Positions 44,638 through 52,198 of a DNA stretch of 64,000 bases are shown in pieces. This DNA is from Acidobacteriota bacterium (GTDB lineage: Bacteria; Acidobacteriota; Blastocatellia; Pyrinomonadales; Pyrinomonadaceae). Position 1 is the stretch's first letter, and each line of letters starts with the position of its first letter. Under the pieces are notes generated by a model. The model had not been told where the DNA came from. It made no database searches and saw only the letters and a program-made list of their open reading frames with translations. The stretch is from the NCBI GenBank assembly GCA_025463135.1, contig JAOAPY010000005.1:215464-279463 (forward strand). The letters run 5' to 3'. Made by a program: the position numbers and the translations under genes.

Positions 44638-46480
44638 TTTGCTCTTCGATTTTGTCCAGCGTCTGACGATTGCGTATCACTGCAAGACTGAGGTATTGCC
44701 CGTCCATTTCAATCATGGTTTTCGCGGCGAGACAGTCCGCCAAAATATTTCGGATCTCAGCTTCACTGGACGCGGCGCCGAACTCCCTTTGCAGGTTCAT
44801 GAAGCTTTGCGCAGAGTCGCAGTGCAAATAGATTCTGGCCGCTAGTCCCGTCAGCACGTGCTCGTTTTGCAGTGCAGCCACACGCGTGTCTTTAAGAGTG
44901 ATTCCCTCGTCGCTACAGATAGCATCCAGCCGCGGGAACTGTTCCGGCTCCGTGAGCCGCGAGCTCCACCACAGTTGAATCTCCGCTTGCAGCGAGCCCA
45001 GATAGGAGAACACATCTCTGCCATCCGCATAATCAAAGTCAAAGAAATAAGCCAGGCGAGCCAACTCGCCGCGACCGAGCGGGTACGCATAATAATAACC
45101 AGGTTTTGGCCGGACACGCGTGAGGCCGAGCTCTTCCGCCTTCATAAAGAAAGGACTGAACCGATCAAGTCGGATTGGCGAGCACGAGGCGGGCGCCTGC
45201 AAATGAGTGATCAGCGGGATCACTTCGGCCATTCGTTGGTACTCAGCCGGAGATTCACCCGGAAATCCTGCCAGCACATTCCACGCAACTCCGATCCCCA
45301 ACTCTTCGCACCAGCGGAGCAGTTGAATATTTTGCAGCCCGGTGCAGCCCTTTTTCATCAGGCGCAGGACCTCGTTACTGAGACTTTCTATGCCCGGTTG
45401 AATCGCCCGCAAGCCGCCGTCGTGGAGAGTAACCAGCTGGTCGTAACGCAGGTTGGCCTTGACCTCATAAAAGAGCTCGACCTCGAGATCGCTCTCACTC
45501 AATTTCGGGAAGAGCGTGTTGATGTAGTGCGTGTCCAGGATATTGTCGACGCAATCAATTCGCTTGAGCCCATATTTCCTGGAAAGGAAAGTAATTTCTT
45601 CGAAAACCCGCTCTGCGCTTTTGCTGCGAAACGTCATGGTGTTGCCGTTGAGACCACAAAAGGTGCAGTGTTGTTTGGCGCCCCACCAGCAACCTCTGGA
45701 AGTTTCCAGGAGCAGGCAGGGCGTGAACGAGGCCTTGATAGGTGAATTGTTTACGCGCTCGTAATATTCGCTGAAATCCGGTATCGGCAGATCGTCAAGA
45801 GTGTAAATAGGGTCAGGCCAGGTTAGTTCAGAGCTCTCTCCGCGCTTCAAAATTCCCGGCAGGGGATCGGCATTGTCTTCGCGAAGTAAACGTTCAAGGA
45901 ACAAGGGAAAAGAAATATCGGCCTCACCGGTGCTGACATAGTCAATCCAGGGAAATGAGCGAATCATCTGCAAGCCCATTTCGCCTTCGCAGTTGGCGCC
46001 GCCGAAAACGATGATAGGAGGATCCGGTCTCTCTTTCAGCGCGCGAGCAACGGCCAGGCAGGCACAGGTTTGGTTAAAGGTGGTCGTGAAGCCGACGACA
46101 CGCGGATGCAGTTCCTGAACGCGGTCAGCACATTGCTCAATGTATTCTCGGCGATGCTTGCGTGCTTTTAGAATGCCCTGGCGAAGATCCTGTTGAGCAA
46201 TGTAGGACGAGAGCATCCTGGCGATATAGTCGTTCTCGTGAGGTATGGAGTCGCCAAAAACCAGGTCGGCAAAGAACCACTCGCCGACCATGGTGTCGGT
46301 GGAAAGAGTATTGGCTATGAACTCGTAAAGCTCATAGCCAATCAACTCCGCTAAAGCTAGATCGAAGTACTCAATGCGAGATGTGAATCCACGCCTCTCG
46401 ATACCGGCTTTGAGCAGACTGACACCAATAGCCGGCCGATTCGCGTCGGCAAAAGGCATGACGGCAAAGACGACATCCAT
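44579..46480 (-). CDS. B12-domain radical SAM RiPP maturation enzyme (rSAM_ocin_1-like)
   Basis: A 633-residue enzyme with an N-terminal cobalamin-binding-like domain (residues 1-200, no DxHxxG histidine motif seen) and a radical SAM domain. The cluster motif is C264-x7-C272-x2-C275 (SRGCWWGAKQHCTFCGLN). The C-x7-C spacing is characteristic of RiPP-maturation radical SAM C-methyltransferase-type proteins and not of the common Cx3Cx2C group. Then come YEVKANLRYDQLVTLHDGGLRAIQPGIESLS and an AWNVLAGFPGE motif. It probably modifies the precursor encoded 132 bases upstream; the bond formed is unknown (C-methylation is known for some relatives). ATG 46480 has GAGG upstream. Confidence 0.88.
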   Translation of the reverse strand: MDVVFAVMPFADANRPAIGVSLLKAGIERRGFTSRIEYFDLALAELIGYELYEFIANTLSTDTMVGEWFFADLVFGDSIPHENDYIARMLSSYIAQQDLRQGILKARKHRREYIEQCADRVQELHPRVVGFTTTFNQTCACLAVARALKERPDPPIIVFGGANCEGEMGLQMIRSFPWIDYVSTGEADISFPLFLERLLREDNADPLPGILKRGESSELTWPDPIYTLDDLPIPDFSEYYERVNNSPIKASFTPCLLLETSRGCWWGAKQHCTFCGLNGNTMTFRSKSAERVFEEITFLSRKYGLKRIDCVDNILDTHYINTLFPKLSESDLEVELFYEVKANLRYDQLVTLHDGGLRAIQPGIESLSNEVLRLMKKGCTGLQNIQLLRWCEELGIGVAWNVLAGFPGESPAEYQRMAEVIPLITHLQAPASCSPIRLDRFSPFFMKAEELGLTRVRPKPGYYYAYPLGRGELARLAYFFDFDYADGRDVFSYLGSLQAEIQLWWSSRLTEPEQFPRLDAICSDEGITLKDTRVAALQNEHVLTGLAARIYLHCDSAQSFMNLQREFGAASSEAEIRNILADCLAAKTMIEMDGQYLSLAVIRNRQTLDKIEEQNAYTQIQPAPASNPLLHLV

Positions 46481-46532
46481 AACGCCTCGTTTAGTTGAGC
46501 GCGGGACCAGCGTGGCTTACACACCGACCAGC

Positions 46533-46555
46533 GACTGCCGTCGGAAGCGGCAGTC
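46533..46555 (-). promoter_or_regulatory. Stem-loop between precursor and radical SAM genes
   Basis: GACTGCCG and CGGCAGTC form a perfect 8-base-pair stem around a seven-base loop in the 132-base gap. There is no T tract, so it is more likely a processing or stability hairpin, or a partial transcription barrier, than a true terminator. Such hairpins are common between a highly expressed precursor and lower-expressed enzymes. Confidence 0.6.
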
Positions 46556-46612
46556 CATCACGCAAATTCGATGTCACTAATAAAATTCCGGCGCGTACTT
46601 GCTTGCCCGGGA

Positions 46613-47017
46613 TTAGCCGCCCAGACCTCCAAATCCACCGCCACCGATTCCGCCTGTCCCGCCGCCCGGCAGGCACGGTCCCTGGCATTCATTCCAGGTG
46701 ATGGGATTGTTGATGATGGGATTTCGAATGCACTGGTAGATGATGCATCGGATGATGCAATGATAAATGAGACACTGTTGCGCGACGCACGGTTGTTGGG
46801 CGATGCATTGTTGCTGCACGCCCTGCGAAGCTACGCACGGTTGTTGGGCCGCAGCCACGCACGGTTGTTGAGCGGCAGGCTGGCACGGTTGCGCCGCGCC
46901 TAGCTTGGATGCGACCTTGTTATAGGTGGCCATCTCGTCTTCGCTGATGTGCACTTGCGCCAGCTTATCTTCGAGTTCAGCCACGCGCATTTCCAATGTT
47001 TTCTTGTCGTCAGCCAT
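46613..47017 (-). CDS. Cys-rich RiPP precursor peptide (predicted thiazole-containing core)
   Basis: A 134-residue gene product. Residues 1-40 look like a leader: acidic, helical, no Cys (MADDKKTLEMRVAELEDKLA, ISEDEMATYNKVASKLG). Residues 41-116 hold 11 cysteines (45, 53, 61, 71, 77, 82, 87, 91, 96, 111, 115), mostly in repeated QPCVA or QQC units, then a cluster HCIIRCIIYQC. A Gly-rich tail follows (residues 117-134). Ser and Thr are almost absent from the core, so Cys are the only plausible azole sites. RBS GGAGG and ATG 47017 are good. It is immediately upstream of radical SAM, ThiF, YcaO and SagB genes. The leader cleavage site, perhaps near G40, is a guess. DNA repeats of ACGGTTGTTG encode the QPC units. 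Confidence 0.85.
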   Translation of the reverse strand: MADDKKTLEMRVAELEDKLAQVHISEDEMATYNKVASKLGAAQPCQPAAQQPCVAAAQQPCVASQGVQQQCIAQQPCVAQQCLIYHCIIRCIIYQCIRNPIINNPITWNECQGPCLPGGGTGGIGGGGFGGLGG

Positions 47018-47206
47018 GAGTAATATCTCCTCCGCGGAAAGTTGTGGGCCCTTTTATTGATGATTGGCAGGGTCAACAATCCCAGCGCGTCGCTTCCAAT
47101 GGAAAGGACAGCGGCCCGAATTACCCAGTGTCGTCGGAGACTCGCGCGAGGTGGCAAACTGGGTTCCGGCTTTATGAGATTCTGAATCCACCCAATCGGA
47201 GGCTGC

Positions 47207-47236
47207 ATACTATTCCCAACCGAAAGGACCTGTCAA
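47207..47236 (-). promoter_or_regulatory. Predicted sigma-70 type promoter of the RiPP precursor
   Basis: On the minus strand TTGACA (47236-47231) is followed 18 bases later by TAGTAT (47212-47207), four matches to the -10 consensus. The predicted start point lies about 185 bases upstream of the precursor ATG, leaving a long leader RNA. I found no sigma-54 (-24/-12) site in this gap. Confidence 0.5.
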
Positions 47237-47333
47237 GAAAATGGTTGCAACAATCGAGGCAAGGGTTTCCTAATAGCTGTACACGTGCAAAATGTGAGGG
47301 CTAACAAGCAGATCGGAAGCGGCTTTAGCAGCC

Positions 47334-48740
47334 CTACGGTCGGAGGCTGATGTTGTAGGTCTTAATCTTGGAGTTCAATGTGGTTGCGTTCATACCCAAC
47401 AGGCGCGCAGCGCGGGATTGATGGCCGCCAGTCTGATCGAGGGCGCGGCGGATCAGATCAATCTCAAAGCGCCTTACCTCATCATAGAAATTAATGCCGC
47501 GGCCGATGTCCTGCACGGCAGAGCTGCTGCCTTCGCGTCCGGAATCCAGCACTGACTGTGGATCGCTGATTTCGGGGCGCAGACATTCGCGTGAAACTTC
47601 GTTGCCGGGCGCGATGACCACCGCGCGCTCAATCGCATTTTCCAGCTCACGCACGTTGCCGGGCCAGGAATAGACCTCGAGCAGGGCCAGAACTTCCGGC
47701 GCCAGATGCTCGGACACTTCGCGGGCGTTCTCTTCGTTGTATTTGCGGATGAAGTGCTGGGCCAGCGGCAGCACGTCTTCGCGCCGGTCGCGTAACGGCG
47801 GCAACTCGATCGGCACCACGGAAAGCCGGTAATAGAGGTCTTCGCGAAAGGCGCCATGCTTGACTGCCTCTTTTAGATCGATGTTGGTGGCGGCGACGAT
47901 GCGAACATCTACGCGCCGGGGTGTTGTGTCGCCCAGGGGTGTGAACTCTCGTTCCTGAATCACGCGCAACAGACGCACCTGTGTTTCAGGTGGAATGTCC
48001 CCGATTTCATCCAGGAAAATCGAGCCGCCATCGGCGACTTCAAACAGTCCTTTCTTGGCGGCTATCGCGCCCGTGAACGCGCCGCGTGTGTGTCCGAACA
48101 GCTCCGACTCCAATAGTTCGGTAGGAATGTTAGAGCTGTTGACGGTAACAAAAGGCTTACCGGCGCGCGGGCTCGCCTCGTGAATGGCTTTGGCAATCAG
48201 TTCCTTTCCGGTACCGCTTTCGCCGGTGATGAGTACCGTGGAACGAGCGGGGGCGACCTGATCGATCAGGCGGAAGACTTCCTGCATGACGTCTGATCGG
48301 CCGATGATTTCGCCCCGATCGACGGCGCGGCTCATCGCCCGTCTGAGCGTCTTGCGCTCTTCGTCCTTGCGTCTGCGCTTTATGCCGGCCGCGACCGTGG
48401 CGGTAATTTGTTCGTTTTGAAACGGCTTGCGAATGCAGCCGAAAGCGCCTTTTTCCCAGGCGGCGATTGCGGTGTCAAAGGTCGCATAAGCGGTGATCAT
48501 CACAATCACGGCTTCAGCATCCATTTTGAGAAATTCTTCGAGCGCGCGCAGGCCGCCGATGCCGGGCATCGATACATCCAGCAGCACCGCGTCATAGGCG
48601 CGGCGTCCATAGGCCTCCAGTCCTTCTTCGCCGGTCTTGGCAAGATCAACACGATAACCGCCCGCTATCAGCAGCGTTTCCAGGACCTCGCGCATGATCT
48701 CTTCGTCATCAACGACGAGTACTGAACCTTTTTTAGCCAT
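47334..48740 (-). CDS. NtrC-family sigma-54-dependent response regulator
   Basis: A 468-residue regulator: receiver domain with phosphoacceptor D55 (AVLLDVSMPG), a sigma-54 AAA+ ATPase domain (Walker A GESGTGKE at 173-180, sigma-54 contact loop GAFTGA at 220-225), and a C-terminal Fis-type helix-turn-helix (IRRALDQTGGHQSRAARLLGMNATTL). It activates transcription with sigma-54. It lies 316 bases upstream of the precursor and on the same strand. The adjacent kinase gene is its likely partner. Start ATG 48740 is chosen over an upstream TTG. Confidence 0.93.
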   Translation of the reverse strand: MAKKGSVLVVDDEEIMREVLETLLIAGGYRVDLAKTGEEGLEAYGRRAYDAVLLDVSMPGIGGLRALEEFLKMDAEAVIVMITAYATFDTAIAAWEKGAFGCIRKPFQNEQITATVAAGIKRRRKDEERKTLRRAMSRAVDRGEIIGRSDVMQEVFRLIDQVAPARSTVLITGESGTGKELIAKAIHEASPRAGKPFVTVNSSNIPTELLESELFGHTRGAFTGAIAAKKGLFEVADGGSIFLDEIGDIPPETQVRLLRVIQEREFTPLGDTTPRRVDVRIVAATNIDLKEAVKHGAFREDLYYRLSVVPIELPPLRDRREDVLPLAQHFIRKYNEENAREVSEHLAPEVLALLEVYSWPGNVRELENAIERAVVIAPGNEVSRECLRPEISDPQSVLDSGREGSSSAVQDIGRGINFYDEVRRFEIDLIRRALDQTGGHQSRAARLLGMNATTLNSKIKTYNISLRP

Positions 48741-48767
48741 GCGTCTTTCTGTCTTCAACGTCCTGGA

Positions 48768-48790
48768 GTCCGACAAACTTCAGTTTGTCG
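48768..48790. repeat. Single REP palindrome
   Basis: TCCGACAAACTTCAGTTTGT near 48769, followed by CG, is one left arm of the REPIN family seen at 25424, 36083 and 56249. Only a degenerate right partner (GACTGAAGTCTG) is found, near 48853. Confidence 0.75.
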
Positions 48791-48901
48791 AGTTGGTATC
48801 ACAGGCTGCCAGCCTGTCCCGCGCATACCTACAGGCTGAAAGCCTTTAGTACGACTGAAGTCTGTGCTGCACGGCAATTCAGTTTAGGCGAGATCACTAA
48901 T

Positions 48902-48940
48902 AAAACAAAAAGGCGGCTTGCCTTCAAACAGCAGGCCGTC
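48902..48940 (-). terminator. Probable terminator downstream of sensor kinase
   Basis: On the minus strand GACGGCCTGC can pair with GCAAGCCGCC (two mismatches) and is followed by TTTTTGTTTT. It lies between the sensor kinase stop (48968) and the response regulator start (48740). It would partly separate their transcription. Confidence 0.5.
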
Positions 48941-48967
48941 TGCTTCTTAACCATACGACTTGATTTC

Positions 48968-51907
48968 TTAATCGCCAACGGCCTGCAGACGCGCCCGAGC
49001 GTGGGCAGTCGGCAGCGCGATGCGGAAGGTTGTGCCGCGTCCGGGAGCGCTTTCGACACTGATGTGACCGGAATGTTCCTGGACGATACCGTATGAAACC
49101 GCCAGACCCAGGCCGGTGCCGCGCCCGACGCCTTTGGTCGTGTAGAAAGGATCGTAAATCTTCGCGACGTTTTCCGGAGCAATGCCGATCCCGTTGTCTG
49201 ACACCTCTACCACGAGAGAATCATCACGATTCGAAGTTGTCTTGAGAGTGATGCGGCCGCCATCGGGAATGGCGTCGCGCGCATTTAATAGCAGGTTGGT
49301 AAACACCTGTTGCAGCTTGCCGGCATTGCCGATTACGCTCGGCGCATTGGCCTCGTAGCTGCGCGAGATCTCAATCTGATTGCGTCGCAACTGCGGCTCA
49401 ATTAATTGAATCGTGTCATCAAGCACGCGATTGACATCGAGTTCGATGAATTCAGTAGCGCCGCCGGTGCGTGAGAAGTTCAGCAGATTGTTGACGATGT
49501 TTACTGCCCGGTCCGCTTGTCTGCCGATCTTTTGCAGCAGAGCGTGTTTGGGATCCGTTTCCGGCAACATTCCCAGCAGCATTTGCGTGTAGGAAGAGAC
49601 GCCCGTCAGCGGGGTATTCACTTCATGGGCCACGCCTGCCGCCAGCAGTCCTATCGAGGAAAGTTTTTCCCGTTGTTGTAATTGCTCTTCCAGCCGGATC
49701 CTACCCGTCACATCTTCCAGCACCACCAACGCGCCGCTTTGGACCAGCGCGTCACCTTGCAAGGGTGCCAAAGAGATGTTGAGGACCAGCGAACGCCCGT
49801 TGCGGGTCGCCGTGTGCAGCTTGTAGATATTGCGCAGCTGTTGTAAGCGCCAGCCTTCTTTGCCCAGGACTTGTTGCAGAGTATCCGCGAAGTCTTCGGC
49901 GAAGAGTTCTTCGACATGCTTGCCCATGGCCACGTCGCGACCAATTTCGAGGATCTGTTCCAGGGCGGAATTGGAGTGTGTGACCCGGCCTTCCAGATCG
50001 ACAGCCATCAGGCCAACGTTAATGGAATCGACAATTGATTCGTTGAATTCTTTTAACAGCTTCAACTCTGAGGCGCGTTCTTCCTGCTCCTGATACAACA
50101 AGCTGTTTTCGATCGCTACGGCGACATAACCGGATACTGTGCGCAGGATCTCGACGTCTTCGGACGAAAGCAAGGCGCCATCAGCGGAGCGGCCCAGGCC
50201 GATCACCGCCACCATGCGCCCGCGCACCACGCACGGTACATAGTAATGAAGTGAGCGGCGGACGAAGCCGGTGGTTTCGGGCACCAGATCGAGATCGTCT
50301 GTGCGCACCACTCCGGTTTCGGCCGAACGTACGCGAATCATTTCGCGAAAATCCTGTGGCACGATCATTTGCGCGGACAAGCCCGCGGCGCGGGCAACTC
50401 GATAGCCCGAGTGCGCTGCCGTGTCTTCGATGAAGATCGCGACGCGCTCGACGTTCATCACCTGTTGCAGGCGACTAACGAGGGCGTCCAGCAGAGGCTC
50501 GAGCGCTGTGGTGGCCGAAAGCGTGCGGCCAAAGTCCAGCAACCCGTTGCGCATGTCGTAGCGCTCGCCATAAAACAGGCGGTCGATCCGTTCCTGCAGA
50601 AAGTTTTTTACGGGCGCTGCGATCACCACGATGATGGCCATAGCAGCGATCGCAATCGCCGCCCGCAAAGTGATTTCGCCGGCCCCGACCGCTTCGTCAT
50701 TGCCCAGAGCGTAAATACCGCCGAGGTAGACTACGGTTCCGATAGCCACGGCAATCGCGAGCGTGGTCAGCGCATACACAAAGACGCGCCGGACTACCAG
50801 CTCCACATCCATCAGCCGGTAACGCACTACTGAATAGCCAAATGAAAGGGGTATTAGGATCAGCGGCACCACGGCGATATCCGTGAGCCACGGGTCACTC
50901 TGCGCTCCGAATATGTAGCCCACACCGTAGAGCAGGGTAAACGGTGCAATCGCGAGTGCCGATCCCCACACCACCCATTTCAATTGCTGACGAACAACCG
51001 TTGTCTTGGCCGTTACCAGCGTTAGGATTAGCAGTACTACGCTGGCCAGCAGCGCCACCGACAAATGAATGAAGCTGGCCTTGTAAAAATAGCCGGTGAA
51101 TGTTTCTGAGAAACTGGGAATACCGCTGAGACCGGGCAGTACATCAATCAGTATGTTGCGTAGAAAAATCCACGTGGCTATGACCAGCAAAACAGTGGCG
51201 GGCAGGTACAGGATGCCTGCACGCCAGCGACGTTCGGCAAACAATTGGTGCCGCGTGGGATAGAGCGCGCAGAAATGCAAAAACAGCGGAGCAAAAAACA
51301 GCAACGCTACATTGTCGAGAAACGCGATGGCCAGATCCAGATCTCGATAACTTGCCGTCGGAGTGAAGAAGAGAAAAACGAAAGCGGCCAAACACCAGGT
51401 GGCAAGATGCAACGCAAACGGCGCGCGTCCGCCCTGCTTGAACAGGACGAATAGCCCTATGACCAGACAAACAACTCCGATCAAATTGACGTAAATCTCA
51501 CGAGGCGTCCAATTTTGAATCGCCCCGAGGTTGTCGAGGTCGGCCCAATAGTAGCGGCTTTCCACGGGGTACGAAGGTCGCTCCAGCAAATAATGGATTT
51601 CGCCGCCGACTCGGGCCTGGTCCAGATACATTTGCACGTCACGGGCATGAATCACCTCTTCGTCACGCCCATTGAGCTTGATGCCCAAAAGCCGATCGCC
51701 CGGCAGCACGTAAGCCCGGGCGCCGGCTGAGTTGGGTTCGACGACACGAGCCAGGATGCCGTCTTTGGTGTCAACCCAACTAACACCGTCGTAAGGGGGC
51801 GTCTGATGCTTTGCTCGCTGCACGACGTTCAACACGCCGGCCGCGACGAGCAAGCCCGCCGCAATCAACAGTATCCACGTTCGAGTTGTAAGCACTGACC
51901 CTTTCAT
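48968..51907 (-). CDS. PDZ, multi-TM, GAF, PAS sensor histidine kinase
   Basis: A 979-residue sensor kinase. Residues ~40-110 form a PDZ-like domain (DGILARVVEPNSAGARAYVLPGDRLLGIKLNG). Then come about seven or eight membrane helices (for example VNLIGVVCLVIGLFVLF, FLDNVALLFFAPLFLHFCALY). A GAF domain is next (residues ~470-620), then a PAS domain (NVGLMAVDLEGRVTHSNSALEQIL). Last are HisKA with H761 (AGVAHEVNTPLTGVSSY) and HATPase (VEVSDNGIGIAPENVAKIYDPFYTTKGVGRGTGLGLAV). It is the likely partner of the sigma-54 regulator. PDZ plus membrane sensing suggests detection of a membrane or periplasmic peptide or protein state. Confidence 0.92.
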   Translation of the reverse strand: MKGSVLTTRTWILLIAAGLLVAAGVLNVVQRAKHQTPPYDGVSWVDTKDGILARVVEPNSAGARAYVLPGDRLLGIKLNGRDEEVIHARDVQMYLDQARVGGEIHYLLERPSYPVESRYYWADLDNLGAIQNWTPREIYVNLIGVVCLVIGLFVLFKQGGRAPFALHLATWCLAAFVFLFFTPTASYRDLDLAIAFLDNVALLFFAPLFLHFCALYPTRHQLFAERRWRAGILYLPATVLLVIATWIFLRNILIDVLPGLSGIPSFSETFTGYFYKASFIHLSVALLASVVLLILTLVTAKTTVVRQQLKWVVWGSALAIAPFTLLYGVGYIFGAQSDPWLTDIAVVPLILIPLSFGYSVVRYRLMDVELVVRRVFVYALTTLAIAVAIGTVVYLGGIYALGNDEAVGAGEITLRAAIAIAAMAIIVVIAAPVKNFLQERIDRLFYGERYDMRNGLLDFGRTLSATTALEPLLDALVSRLQQVMNVERVAIFIEDTAAHSGYRVARAAGLSAQMIVPQDFREMIRVRSAETGVVRTDDLDLVPETTGFVRRSLHYYVPCVVRGRMVAVIGLGRSADGALLSSEDVEILRTVSGYVAVAIENSLLYQEQEERASELKLLKEFNESIVDSINVGLMAVDLEGRVTHSNSALEQILEIGRDVAMGKHVEELFAEDFADTLQQVLGKEGWRLQQLRNIYKLHTATRNGRSLVLNISLAPLQGDALVQSGALVVLEDVTGRIRLEEQLQQREKLSSIGLLAAGVAHEVNTPLTGVSSYTQMLLGMLPETDPKHALLQKIGRQADRAVNIVNNLLNFSRTGGATEFIELDVNRVLDDTIQLIEPQLRRNQIEISRSYEANAPSVIGNAGKLQQVFTNLLLNARDAIPDGGRITLKTTSNRDDSLVVEVSDNGIGIAPENVAKIYDPFYTTKGVGRGTGLGLAVSYGIVQEHSGHISVESAPGRGTTFRIALPTAHARARLQAVGD

Positions 51908-52198
51908 AGTGTTGCCGGTCCGTGGTCGGACAAAAGGTTCATCTCAAGCAACCAACGTTCCCTACCTGGACAAGAAACTCAATCCCGCTGCAGTCCCAGA
52001 CTTTGCTGGCGATAGAGTGTTAAGGGAAGACTCGACTCTCGCTTGTTCAGCAATCGCACTCCTGATTCCTGCGCTCAGCGGATTCAAGCATCCAATTTTT
52101 CGGACATTTCCGAGTTTTTGGAGGAAGCCTTTCAGCGGTTTGATAACCGGGAGAACGCCGGCAGAGTGAAGAGCACTCGCAAAATCTCCCACTTTGCT
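51908..52198. other. Intergenic gap
   Basis: These 291 bases separate the kinase gene from the next minus-strand gene. Its reading frames are short. I see no repeat from the families listed here, nor a strong terminator. Confidence 0.4.

Noticed and set aside
44858..45745. A long plus-strand frame opposite the radical SAM gene
   Set aside because: The minus strand encodes an unmistakable radical SAM protein with conserved cysteines; the plus-strand frame has no recognised motif and arises from the GC-rich third positions.
46571..46903. Plus-strand frame opposite the RiPP precursor
   Set aside because: It lies antisense to the Cys-rich precursor and has no start signal; the minus-strand product has the operon context.
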